From positions 1 through 64,000 of the forward strand of contig JANSXP010000001.1 in NCBI GenBank assembly GCA_024742875.1: DNA of 64,000 nucleotides, in the 5' to 3' direction. Every line of letters begins with the position of its first letter. Within the stretch, counting starts at the first letter, position 1. Origin of the DNA: Planctomycetaceae bacterium. Lineage in GTDB: Bacteria > Planctomycetota > Planctomycetia > Planctomycetales > Planctomycetaceae. Of the stretch, positions 56,212 through 64,000 are shown in pieces. The notes beneath the pieces were generated by a model, which ran no database searches, had not been told where the DNA came from, and saw nothing but the letters and a program-made list of their open reading frames with translations. The translations under genes and the position numbers were made by a program.

Positions 56212-56406
56212 CCGTCTGAGCTGCTTACGCCGGTCGCCATGCACCGCTCTTTCAGCCTCGCCTTTGCGGACCACCGCTGGGTGTCGATGTGCCACCCTCC
56301 TGCCAGCGAGCTGCCACAGCCGACCGATTTTCGCAGGCCCGCCACCCCGGCGGTGTGGTAGAGTTAGACGGCGAGCTGTGTGGTGAGGTAGGCCGAGGCG
56401 GTGGCG

Positions 56407-57003
56407 ATGAGTGTGCAATTTCGAATTTTCTGTGTTGTGTCGGTTTTGACGCTGGGATGTCAGGATCAGGCGGCCCTGCTGCCGGCCGATTCGCCCGGGC
56501 ACTCGTTTTCGGAACAGGCCGTGACATCGTCTGGCGACTCGTCGGACGATCCTTCCACTGACGGGGTCACCGAGTCAGCCGTGGCCCAAACGCAGGAGTC
56601 GACGCAAACGGCCGAACGGGCGGAGCAGGAGCCACTGGCCCCGCTGACGTGGCTGCAGACTGGGATTGTGGATGCCGGCTACGAGTTGTCACTCGGCTAT
56701 CGGGCCGAGACGATTGTGCCCGACGGACTGCTGGAGCCTGTTGTGATCGTCCAGCAGAACGGCGATGTGGTGGCCGACAGTCGTCTGATTGTCTGCCTGC
56801 TGAGTGCCGATGGCGAAGTGCTGCTGGAGTCTGAGCCGGCTGTCACCATGGAGGAATCGGCGGCTCACGCGGCCCATCAGACTGTCAAAGGTGTGCGGCT
56901 GCCGGAAGAGGTGGCTGACCTGACGCTGCGTTATCGCATTCAGTTGCCCGGCAGCGAGACCGAATCGTGGTATGACGTACGGCTGACCGCTTCCTCGCCG
57001 TAG
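56407..57003 (+). CDS. Putative lipoprotein of unknown function
   Basis: 198 residues from ATG 56407 (a GTG at 56401 is an alternative). The N-terminus is a lipoprotein signal, FRIFCVVSVLTLGC, with the lipobox L-T-L-G-C and cleavage before Cys. A low-complexity Ser/Thr/Glu-rich linker follows (about 35-80), then a beta-rich domain (YELSLGYRAETIVPDGLL, VVIVQQNGDVVADSRLIVC, LTLRYRIQLPGS). No family recognised. Probably an outer-membrane- or periplasm-facing anchored protein. Confidence 0.7.
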   Translation: MSVQFRIFCVVSVLTLGCQDQAALLPADSPGHSFSEQAVTSSGDSSDDPSTDGVTESAVAQTQESTQTAERAEQEPLAPLTWLQTGIVDAGYELSLGYRAETIVPDGLLEPVVIVQQNGDVVADSRLIVCLLSADGEVLLESEPAVTMEESAAHAAHQTVKGVRLPEEVADLTLRYRIQLPGSETESWYDVRLTASSP

Positions 57004-57177
57004 CCGGTTCTCTCAACGGCCGCTTTGGTGCTCAGTACCGGCGTGTGCGCAGACTGTTCGTTTGCCGGTAAGCGTGAGTTGACGCACTTCTGACGACCGG
57101 ACAGCCGCGACGCGGCGCGGCCGTGTCAGTATGATCCGGGCGTTCGTTTTCCTGACCACGTTTGCGGGTGAAGTGTG

Positions 57178-58455
57178 ATGAAGTGTTTTCCGGTTGTGGC
57201 CTGTCTGGCGGTGTGTGCTGTGGGTGTCGCCGATGACTGGCCGCAGTGGGGCGGCCCACAGGGCGATATTGTCTGGCGGGAAGAGGGGATCGTTGATCAG
57301 CTGCCGGCTGCTGGTTCAGATGGACTGCTGCCCCGGGTGTGGTCCGTGCCGGTGGGTGAGGGATACTCAGGACCGGCCGTGGCAAACGGCCGCGTGTATC
57401 TGACTGATCGCCAGGCGGGTCCGCGAACCGAACGTGTGCTGTGCGTGGATGCTGAGACGGGCAAAGAAGTGTGGAAGACTGAGTACCCTTCGCGCTACAC
57501 CATCAGCTATCCGGCCGGTCCCCGCGCCACGCCCGTCGTGCATGACGGTTTGGTGTATACGATTGGCGCGGTGGGACAAATGCTGTGCCTGAATGCAGAA
57601 ACGGGTGAGGAAGTCTGGAAAAAAGACTTTCAAACCGACTACGGCACCAAACTTCCCATCTGGGGGATGGCGGCCGCACCGCTGGTGGACGGCGATCGCC
57701 TGATCACGCTCGTGGGTGGTGCGGACGGTGCGCTGATGGTGGCCTTTGACCGGACCACCGGCAAAGAGGTTTGGCGAGCACTGGACGATCCGGCGATCGG
57801 CTACGCACCTCCGGTCATCTATGAGTTTGGCGGCAGGCGGCAGTTGATCGTCTGGCATCCTTCTGCCGTCTCCGCGCTGGATCCGGAAAGCGGGAAAATT
57901 ATCTGGGAACATCGCTGGGCCATTCGCTCCGGGCTCAGTATTCCGATGCCCCGCAAGTCGGGCGATCATTTGTTCTGCACGGCCTTTTACAACGGACCGC
58001 TCATGCTCAGAGTGGGGGCTGATGGTGCGGAGCAGGTATGGAAAGGCAGCAGCAACAGCGAACGCAACACGGACGGTCTGCACTCCATTATGCCTACGCC
58101 CTGGGTAAGCGATTCGCACATTTTTGGGGTTTGCAGCTATGGACAGCTCCGAGGCCTGAATGCCAAAACGGGCGAACGTTTGTGGGAAACGCTGGACGCC
58201 ACCGGCAGCGGTCGCTGGTGGAATGCCTTCATTATTCCACATGAAGATCGCTTCTTTCTGCATAACGAGCAGGGCGACCTTATCATTGCCCATCTGACGG
58301 CCGACGGTTACGAACAGCTCAGTCGCGCCAAACTGGTGGAGCCCACACGACGCGTGCAGCGACGGATGACGATCTGGTCTCACCCGGCGTTTGCCATGAA
58401 GAGCGTGTTTGCTCGTAACGACAAAGAACTGGTGCGTGTCAGTCTGGCAAAATGA
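57178..58455 (+). CDS. Secreted PQQ-binding-like beta-propeller protein
   Basis: Start ATG 57178 gives a signal peptide (MKCFPVVACLAVCAVGVA); 425 residues. It begins with the planctomycete-type DDWPQWGGPQGD and then shows PQQ-like blades with alternating DAETGKEVWK, NAETGEEVWKKDF, DRTTGKEVWR, DPESGKIIWEH and NAKTGERLWETL. These W-containing blades form an eight-bladed propeller; members range from PQQ dehydrogenases to BamB-like scaffolds. The catalytic Asp/Cys residues of PQQ alcohol dehydrogenases were not recognised, so it may be non-enzymatic. It lies upstream of the dGTPase gene across about 50 bp. Confidence 0.88.
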   Translation: MKCFPVVACLAVCAVGVADDWPQWGGPQGDIVWREEGIVDQLPAAGSDGLLPRVWSVPVGEGYSGPAVANGRVYLTDRQAGPRTERVLCVDAETGKEVWKTEYPSRYTISYPAGPRATPVVHDGLVYTIGAVGQMLCLNAETGEEVWKKDFQTDYGTKLPIWGMAAAPLVDGDRLITLVGGADGALMVAFDRTTGKEVWRALDDPAIGYAPPVIYEFGGRRQLIVWHPSAVSALDPESGKIIWEHRWAIRSGLSIPMPRKSGDHLFCTAFYNGPLMLRVGADGAEQVWKGSSNSERNTDGLHSIMPTPWVSDSHIFGVCSYGQLRGLNAKTGERLWETLDATGSGRWWNAFIIPHEDRFFLHNEQGDLIIAHLTADGYEQLSRAKLVEPTRRVQRRMTIWSHPAFAMKSVFARNDKELVRVSLAK

Positions 58456-58507
58456 AGCTGGCCGACTGGCGCCCGCCCCGATGATGTGACGGACTGTGTG
58501 ACGGACT

Positions 58508-59824
58508 ATGTGGGAACGCTTTCTTTCCAGCAAACGCATCGGTTCCTCACGGCCAGCGGCCCCTGGCGGTGAGACGCTCCGTTCGGAATTTCATAAAGAC
58601 TACGACCGCATCATTTTCAGCAGCGCGTTTCGGCGGCTCAGTGACAAGACGCAGGTCGTTCCGTTCCCGCAGTCTGACTACACCCGACAGCGTCTGACTC
58701 ACAGCCTGGAAGTGTCGTGTGTTGGTCGCTCACTGGCCACCAGTGTGTACGCGATGGTGCGTGAGCAGGTGGAGCCGTGGGCCTCACAGGGGGATTTCGA
58801 AGCCATTGTGGCGGCCGCCTGCCTGGCCCACGACATTGGCAATCCTCCCTTTGGCCATTTTGGCGAACGGGCGATTCAGGACTGGGCGACCGGCCTGCTG
58901 GTCGATTCTTCATTTGATGCTCTGACCTCCCGCCAGAAGCAGGATCTCACGCGTTTTGAAGGCAATGCTCAGAGTTTCCGCGTGGTGACCCGTCTGCAGA
59001 TGAGCAACCGCCCCGGTGGCATGCGTCTGACGGCCGCGACGCTCGGCGCACTGATTAAGTATCCCTGCTGCAGTGATGCGACGGGCGATCGATACAAGAA
59101 ACATGGCTGCTTTGATGACGATGCACGGCTGTTCGGGGACGTGTTCTCCACAGCCGGACGCGCGGCCGACGATCACGGTCAATATGCCCGCCATCCTCTG
59201 GCACTGCTGTCAGAAGCCGCTGATGATATCTGTTATGCCATTATTGATCTGGAAGACGGCTGCCGTGCGGGACTGATTTCCGTCGCTGATGGCCTCGGTC
59301 TTTTGGAGGAAATCTGCGCTGGAGCGACTGGTTCGGCCGAGATGCCGGATGCCGAGCGACTGTCTATGGGACGTGCCATGGTCATTGGTGGGCTGGTCAG
59401 TCAGTGTGTGGACGTCTTTCGACAGCACACAGGCAGTATTCTCGATGGCACCTTTCGGGGTGCGCTGATTGATCAGGTGCCAGCTGCGGCCGCCTATCGC
59501 GCGACGAAGAAAATTTCCTTTGAGCGCGTCTTCAACAGCGAACGCGTGCTGGAGCTGGAAGCCGCCGGTTACAAGGCCATCCAGGGGCTGCTGCAGATTC
59601 TGACGGCCGCGGCTCTGACCGACTCTCCCAACAGTTTCGACGGTCACGTCCGCAAGCTCACGCAGCTTTCTTTGTCGGAAGATGCCACCATCTACCAGCG
59701 TCTGCTCGCCTGCACGGACATTGTCAGCGGCATGACCGACCGCCACTGCATCGACCTGTTCCGCCGTCTCACGGGTCTGCCGGTGGCCGCGGACGGCCGT
59801 GATTCCGGGACGTCGAAAAGATGA
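58508..59824 (+). CDS. dNTP triphosphohydrolase (dGTPase-like, HD domain)
   Basis: A 438-residue HD-domain enzyme that splits deoxynucleoside triphosphates into nucleoside and tripolyphosphate. The metal site is assembled from H in QRLTHSLEVS, H-D in AHDIGNPPFGHFGE, and D in EAADDICYAIIDLEDG. The N-terminal R-S-E-F-H-K-D-Y-D-R and SSAFRRLSDKTQVVPF segments are characteristic of dGTPase-like proteins. It regulates nucleotide pools in the cytoplasm; substrate preference is not readable by eye. It ends 76 bp before the converging hydantoinase-like gene. Confidence 0.92.
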   Translation: MWERFLSSKRIGSSRPAAPGGETLRSEFHKDYDRIIFSSAFRRLSDKTQVVPFPQSDYTRQRLTHSLEVSCVGRSLATSVYAMVREQVEPWASQGDFEAIVAAACLAHDIGNPPFGHFGERAIQDWATGLLVDSSFDALTSRQKQDLTRFEGNAQSFRVVTRLQMSNRPGGMRLTAATLGALIKYPCCSDATGDRYKKHGCFDDDARLFGDVFSTAGRAADDHGQYARHPLALLSEAADDICYAIIDLEDGCRAGLISVADGLGLLEEICAGATGSAEMPDAERLSMGRAMVIGGLVSQCVDVFRQHTGSILDGTFRGALIDQVPAAAAYRATKKISFERVFNSERVLELEAAGYKAIQGLLQILTAAALTDSPNSFDGHVRKLTQLSLSEDATIYQRLLACTDIVSGMTDRHCIDLFRRLTGLPVAADGRDSGTSKR

Positions 59825-59900
59825 GGTGCCGTTGTCGTTGTCGTTGGTGCAGGTGATCGTCGTATCGTCGTGAACGATTGCCCCGACGATGTCTGCCTGT

Positions 59901-62063
59901 TCAGGCCTGATCACCGTGCTGTGCGTCTTGGTTCGCCGGCGTGGCCACCACGTGGAAATGGGGATCAATGGTGCATGTGCTGTGCGGGCCGATGATGACG
60001 GTCGATTCGCGTTCTTCGATGATGGCAGGTCCGGCGAACGTGTGTCCGGGCCGAAGCTGGTAGCGATCGTAGATGGGGGTCGCGGTGAAGCCGCCGGTTT
60101 CCGGGAACCAGGCGGGGCGCAGCGCTTTGGGTGTGGGGGCAGCTGCCGATTCAGACGCGCGGTGATCCGGCCGTTTGAGCTGCAGATCCGGGCGGGGGCC
60201 CGAACAGGTCAGTCGCCAGTTGGTGATCTCCACAGGCACGGGCGGTCCAGGGTGCTCGTAGAGGGCCATATAGCGCTGGCCGAATGCCGTCAGCAGAGCG
60301 TCCGCATGGCCCAGCGATGTCAGTGGCAGCGGAACGCGGATTTCGTGTCCCTGCCCAACATAGCGCATGTCGACTTCGAGGGTGTGCTGAATGTCGGCGA
60401 TCGGGATGCCGGAATCTGTCAGCAGCTGACGGCCTTCGGTCTGCATTTCGGCCACGAGCTGTCGGGCGTGCGTCCAGTCGAGTGTGTCCAGTTCGCCTGA
60501 CCAGGACCGCACAAAATCAAAAGCGATGGGGGCGGTGAGAAAGCCGACCGTACTCATGACACCCGCGCCCAGCGGGGCGATCAGCTGAGGGCTGCCCAGC
60601 GACCGCGCGATTCGCCAGGCCTGCATGGGGCCACCGCCGCCAAAAGCGAACAGCGGAAAGCGGCGAGGGTCTTTGCCGCGTTCGAGCGCGTGAACGCGGG
60701 CCGCACTGGCCATGTTTTCGTTGGCAATCTGGTAGATGCCCCAGGCGGCGTCTTCGACGGACAGATTGAGTGGCGTGGCAATGTGGGCGTCGATGGCCTG
60801 TCGTGCGGCGTCGACGTCCAGTCGCATGCGGCCACCGAGAAAATAGTCCGCGTCCAGATAGCCGAGGACGAGATTCGCATCGGTCAGCGTGGGCTGAGTG
60901 CCTCCCAGGCCGTAGCACGCGGGTCCAGGATCGGCCGCAGCGGAGTCCGGACCCACCTTCAGCAGACCGAGGCTGTCCACACGGGCGATGGAACCGCCGC
61001 CGGTGCCGATTTCAATCAGTTCGATCACCGGCAGCTTGATGGGCAGTCCGCTGCCTCTTTTGAAGCGGTAGACGCGGTCCACCTCAAATTCATGGGCCAG
61101 CAGCGGCTGCCCGTCACTGATGACACAGATTTTTGCCGTGGTGCCGCCCATGTCAAAACTGAGCAGATCATCGTAGCCTGCCGTTTCACCGCACGACTGC
61201 GCGGCCAGTGCGCCGGCCGCCGGTCCGGATTCCAGCAGCCGCACGGGATAGCGGACGGCGGTATCAACGGTTGCCAGCCCACCGCTGGAAAGCATGAGGT
61301 AGAACTGTCCCCGCATTCCCAGATGGACCAGCCTGTGTTCCAGCTTCGCCAGGTATCGCTCCACCAGGTCCTGCACATACACGTTGGCGATCGTGGTGGA
61401 CGCGCGTTCAAACTCGCGGATTTCGGGAATCACATCGGAGCTGATCGAGACCCGCAGTTCCGGCGCGGTTTCGCTGATGATTCGGGCGGCCGCCTGTTCG
61501 TCGGCCGGATTGGTGAAGCTGTGCAAAAAGCACACGGCGACCGCTTCGATGCCCTTGTTTGACAGCTCGCGAGCCAGGCGTGCGATATGGTCGGTATCAA
61601 GTGCGGTTTGCGTGCTGCCGTCAGCCAGTGTTCGCTGCGGGATATCGAAACGCAGATAGCGGGGGACCAGTGGCTGCGGCTGCTGCAGCATCAGATCGTA
61701 CAGGTCGTAGCGCGTTTCACGACCAATCTCAATGGAGTCGCGAAAGCCGGCAGTGGTCAGCAGCGCTGTGCGTGCGCCCTTGCGTTCGATGAGCGCATTG
61801 GTGACCAGCGTGGTGCCGTGGATCAGGTGCTGAATGTCGGCTGGCCGCACACCGGGGAACAGGCCCAGCGTTTCTTCCAGTCCCGTCTGAACCGCGCGGG
61901 AGGGATCGTCAGGTGTGGTGAGCGTTTTGCCAATGCGGAAATCGCCGCTGACGCGATCCACCACAATCAGATCTGTGAAGGTGCCGCCAATGTCCGCGCC
62001 TACGCGAAAGCGGGGGCAATTGTCTGTCGCCGTCGAGCCTTTGTCCGCGTTCATGCCATCCAT
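59901..62063 (-). CDS. Hydantoinase/oxoprolinase A-subunit family protein
   Basis: A 720-residue ATP-dependent hydrolase subunit. The ASKHA-type N-terminal motif VGADIGGTFTDLIVVD is followed by VTNALIERKGARTALLTTAG, VYVQDLVERYLAKLE, LLSFDMGGTTAKICVI (second nucleotide-binding segment), TGGGSIARVD and the C-terminal VPVEITNWRLTCSGPRPDL. Known relatives hydrolyse N-methylhydantoin, 5-oxoproline or carboxylate acetone. The B subunit was not found in this window; some relatives act alone. The start is 62063 (62054 is an alternative). It lies 75 bp after a cytochrome c'-like gene on the same strand. Confidence 0.9.
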   Translation of the reverse strand: MDGMNADKGSTATDNCPRFRVGADIGGTFTDLIVVDRVSGDFRIGKTLTTPDDPSRAVQTGLEETLGLFPGVRPADIQHLIHGTTLVTNALIERKGARTALLTTAGFRDSIEIGRETRYDLYDLMLQQPQPLVPRYLRFDIPQRTLADGSTQTALDTDHIARLARELSNKGIEAVAVCFLHSFTNPADEQAAARIISETAPELRVSISSDVIPEIREFERASTTIANVYVQDLVERYLAKLEHRLVHLGMRGQFYLMLSSGGLATVDTAVRYPVRLLESGPAAGALAAQSCGETAGYDDLLSFDMGGTTAKICVISDGQPLLAHEFEVDRVYRFKRGSGLPIKLPVIELIEIGTGGGSIARVDSLGLLKVGPDSAAADPGPACYGLGGTQPTLTDANLVLGYLDADYFLGGRMRLDVDAARQAIDAHIATPLNLSVEDAAWGIYQIANENMASAARVHALERGKDPRRFPLFAFGGGGPMQAWRIARSLGSPQLIAPLGAGVMSTVGFLTAPIAFDFVRSWSGELDTLDWTHARQLVAEMQTEGRQLLTDSGIPIADIQHTLEVDMRYVGQGHEIRVPLPLTSLGHADALLTAFGQRYMALYEHPGPPVPVEITNWRLTCSGPRPDLQLKRPDHRASESAAAPTPKALRPAWFPETGGFTATPIYDRYQLRPGHTFAGPAIIEERESTVIIGPHSTCTIDPHFHVVATPANQDAQHGDQA

Positions 62064-62138
62064 CCAGCGCGTCCTGCCAATTCAGGACGCGGTCCCACAA
62101 GCCGTGTCGCGTCGTCAGCACGACACGTGAAGCACTGC

Positions 62139-62621
62139 TTATGGTGACAGAATGTGACGACCGTTTTCAAACTGACGGTGGCAGGCGTTGCAGCTTTCCA
62201 GCATGGACTTGTAAGAGGAGGTGGCCGCATCGAAGTCCTGCTTGCGGGCTGCCTGATAGAGAGCAGCGCCCTGAACGCGCGAACTGACGGCATACTTGTT
62301 CCAGTCAGACGCTCCTTCTTCTGGCGTGCGCGCAAACAGTAAATTGCAACTTTCGGCCAGGATCAGTGCGTCCGATTTGATGGCCTTCCAGCCGGCTTTC
62401 GCTTCCGGCTTTGCTGCCATGCTGACCTTCAGTCGCTTGTATGTGGGCTGAAACACATACTCCATGAACTCGTGCATGTTGTCTTCGACCACTTCCGGGC
62501 CATCGGTGATGGTGGTACGAGCCGTCATGGCGCTGACGGTGGCGCGCGACTCGGTGTCAATCAGCACGGCCACCACGGCGAACAGTGTGAGCAGAATGCT
62601 GCCAATAATGCGTTGATTCAT
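62139..62621 (-). CDS. Cytochrome c'-like heme protein
   Basis: Start at 62621 (MNQRIIGSILLTLFAVVAVL) gives a signal peptide and has a clear AAGGAAA ribosome binding site. 160 residues, all-helical, with heme motif CNACH at about 144-148 and little after it, the class II (cytochrome c'/c-556) layout of a four-helix bundle with C-terminal heme. Cytochrome c' binds NO or CO; c-556 forms transfer electrons; the sixth ligand cannot be decided. It lies between the DUF2314-like and hydantoinase-like genes on one strand. Confidence 0.86.
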   Translation of the reverse strand: MNQRIIGSILLTLFAVVAVLIDTESRATVSAMTARTTITDGPEVVEDNMHEFMEYVFQPTYKRLKVSMAAKPEAKAGWKAIKSDALILAESCNLLFARTPEEGASDWNKYAVSSRVQGAALYQAARKQDFDAATSSYKSMLESCNACHRQFENGRHILSP

Positions 62622-62924
62622 GGAGTTTCCTTGCAATCCCGGACTGCAGGCCAGCCCCTTCAGCAGACGACACGCCGGAAAACGTGCGTCGGTGATCCTG
62701 CAAAACGTGACGCTCAGCCGGCGGGCGAGCGGATTGGGCCTCGAGTGCCCCAGGGGGTGGACCTGACCGATTGTGACGATTGCCGATCGCCTTCTCCCGG
62801 CCGCCCATCCTGAATGTCCAAATCGGCTCGATTTAGTACTTTTCGGCCGTCAATTCTTACCAAAACACCCCGTTTGTCAGTCGCAATGGCCGCAAAATGC
62901 GGTTGCTGTGGCCGTGCGCCGGCG

Positions 62925-63551
62925 TCATTCGACCGCCATAATGTGCAGCGGATGAAACGTCAGACGGTCGCCGTGACGGAGCACGTCGCTGTGATGCGGG
63001 TCGTTGGCGACAGTGCCTGTGTAGAGTCCGGTCTCCGGATCGGCCGACGTGATTTCCACCCACATGCGTTCAACCCCGTGATCCTGTCGTTCGGCCTGTT
63101 CGGCTTCAAACCGAAACACGAGCTGCACGAACGAGCCCGTCGACATGTTCTCCCGAACCTCGTCGGGTGGCGGATTGATATCGTCTCGGTACTGCGACAG
63201 CCACACGGCGTCTTCCAGGTAGTAGCCGTCGTCCTCGAATGTTGGAAACGGGTGGTTCTTTTCGCGCTGCCAGGGTTCGCCGGCCTGTTTGCGGTAGGCA
63301 CACCAGCCATAGGGCAGGTCGTGAAGCTGCTTCAATGAGGCGTCCTGCTCCACCATGCAGCCCAGGCCCACCAGCACCGGTTCCGTTTCATCACTGGCGT
63401 CTGTCGGGCCATGAAACTGCCAGTCGCCATCGTAATCATGAGTGACATACAGAATGGGTGCGCCGTCCAGCACTTCCTGCGTGGTGAAGGTGCCGAGGTT
63501 GGTGGGATCCTGGAACGGCCAGTCGGGGAGTTCCGCAGAGTCAGAGGCCAT
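62925..63551 (-). CDS. DUF2314-like protein
   Basis: 208 residues, no signal peptide. The N-terminal part has FTTQEVLDGAPILYVTHDYD and LGCMVEQDASLKQLHDLPYG, then WCAYRKQAGEPWQ. The C-terminus (VERMWVEITSADPETGLYTG, then TVANDPHHSDVLRHGDRLTF) resembles DUF2314, in which a W-V-x-V-x-x-x-x-x-G-x-x-x-G-x-L-x-N-x-P pattern precedes a G-D-x-V-x-F strand. Some DUF2314-type proteins are thought to be immunity-like, but nothing here supports a toxin partner. Family call is by eye. Confidence 0.65.
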   Translation of the reverse strand: MASDSAELPDWPFQDPTNLGTFTTQEVLDGAPILYVTHDYDGDWQFHGPTDASDETEPVLVGLGCMVEQDASLKQLHDLPYGWCAYRKQAGEPWQREKNHPFPTFEDDGYYLEDAVWLSQYRDDINPPPDEVRENMSTGSFVQLVFRFEAEQAERQDHGVERMWVEITSADPETGLYTGTVANDPHHSDVLRHGDRLTFHPLHIMAVE

Positions 63552-63688
63552 GGTGTGTCGTCGATCAATTCAGAATGGGAAGTCGCCCGGGCGGACGTCT
63601 ATGATGGTGAGACAAATATCGATGCGCGTCCGGGCGGCTGTTCGGTCCCCGCCATCGTTGCGACTTTGGGAGCGATGGAAACAAGCGC

Positions 63689-64000
63689 ATGGCAGACTGC
63701 ACCCCGTTTCGATTGTACGTTGGCGATCAGCTGCCCGACATTATCAGGCTGATGTATTCCGAGATGGGTCGCAAGGGAGCGCGGGTGGCTGGCAATGAGC
63801 AGGGCGGCACGTTTTCCATTGCGCTGCCCCTTGGTGGATCGCTGGCTGGTTCGTTTGAAGTCAGCGGCAAATCACTCGTGGTGAATGTGGACAGCCGACC
63901 GGCGCTGCTCAGTTGCGGCAAAATCGAAACCAAAATGCAGGACCTGATTCTGGATGCCAAAGCGGAACTGCGGAATCAGCAAAAGCAAAATGGGAAATAG
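63689..64000 (+). CDS. Hypothetical protein at window edge
   Basis: 103 residues from ATG 63689 to a TAG that ends on the last base of the window, so it is complete. A small soluble alpha/beta protein (FRLYVGDQLPDIIRLMYSEM, GSFEVSGKSLVVNVDSRPAL) ending in a charged helix. Not recognised. It is divergent from the DUF2314-like gene across 137 bp. Confidence 0.6.
   Translation: MADCTPFRLYVGDQLPDIIRLMYSEMGRKGARVAGNEQGGTFSIALPLGGSLAGSFEVSGKSLVVNVDSRPALLSCGKIETKMQDLILDAKAELRNQQKQNGK

Noticed and set aside
55102-56502. Reverse frame of 466 codons
   Set aside because: Antisense to asnS, which is unambiguous.
59901-60500. Forward frame of 203 codons at 59889-60500
   Set aside because: Antisense to the hydantoinase-like gene; no motif.
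1-64000. tRNA, rRNA, CRISPR arrays, transposases, prophage, toxin-antitoxin pairs
   Set aside because: No T-loop consensus, short-spacer array, DDE or HUH motif, or integrase was seen on reading; the direct repeats have neither the unit size nor the unique spacers of CRISPR.

Overview
The window looks like a chromosomal segment of a planctomycete (phylum Planctomycetota, most like the Planctomycetaceae group; genus not resolvable). Signs of this are a DUF1549/DUF1553 gene followed by a DUF1501 gene, a DUF1559 pseudopilin-like protein, a formylglycine-type sulfatase, a Ser/Thr kinase divergent from an ECF sigma factor, many secreted beta-propeller and c-type cytochrome proteins, and a 3358-residue surface protein with a planctomycete-type N-terminal motif (LENRSLLTA). 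DNA is GC-rich and genes are on both strands. No rRNA, tRNA, CRISPR array, transposase or prophage gene was seen.

Layout: 1-3.9 kb (-), a cytochrome cut by the window edge and an FG-GAP protein. 4.2-5.7 kb (+), a secreted arylsulfotransferase-like protein. 5.7-8.65 kb (-), NHL propeller, sirohydrochlorin chelatase-like, NUDIX, a strong terminator, then fabI. 9-15.5 kb, a YkuD protein whose catalytic Cys is Ser, a small unknown gene, a glycosyltransferase translationally coupled to an esterase, a YheT-like hydrolase and a tRNA-dihydrouridine synthase. 15.5-25.7 kb (-), a strong terminator and the giant beta-helix gene. 26.4-31.5 kb (+), a membrane protein with DUF11-like domains, then the DUF1549/EF-hand/DUF1553 and DUF1501 genes with a structured RNA candidate between them. 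31.7-35.6 kb (-), a redoxin/cytochrome/copper-monooxygenase fusion and a sulfatase. 36-41.4 kb, a GT-C-like membrane protein, a DUF1559 protein, aldehyde dehydrogenase and a propeller. 41.4-44.7 kb (-), ribD and a SEC-C/TPR protein. 45-47.2 kb (+), a methyltransferase and DegT-like aminotransferase pair. 47.3-50.4 kb, kinase and divergent ECF sigma factor. 50.4-54.5 kb, repeat arrays among small genes, a YaiI-family protein, an esterase and a parvulin. 54.8-59.8 kb (+), asnS, a lipoprotein, a PQQ-like propeller and a dGTPase. 59.9-63.6 kb (-), a hydantoinase A-like protein, a c'-type cytochrome and a DUF2314-like protein. The last gene (+) ends exactly at the window edge.

Most genes are housekeeping (fabI, ribD, asnS, dus, dgt) or belong to the secreted degradative and redox repertoire typical of planctomycetes. 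The least explained feature is a family of roughly 110-bp direct repeats in four clusters (31.5, 50.4, 51.1-51.5 and 52.5-52.8 kb). Each cluster starts at, or inside, the 3' end of a gene and has that gene's orientation; in two cases it supplies the last codons and the stop. A second notable feature is a 21-bp stem with three U.G wobbles between the DUF1549 and DUF1501 genes. All functional statements rest on reading motifs by eye; no database search was run.
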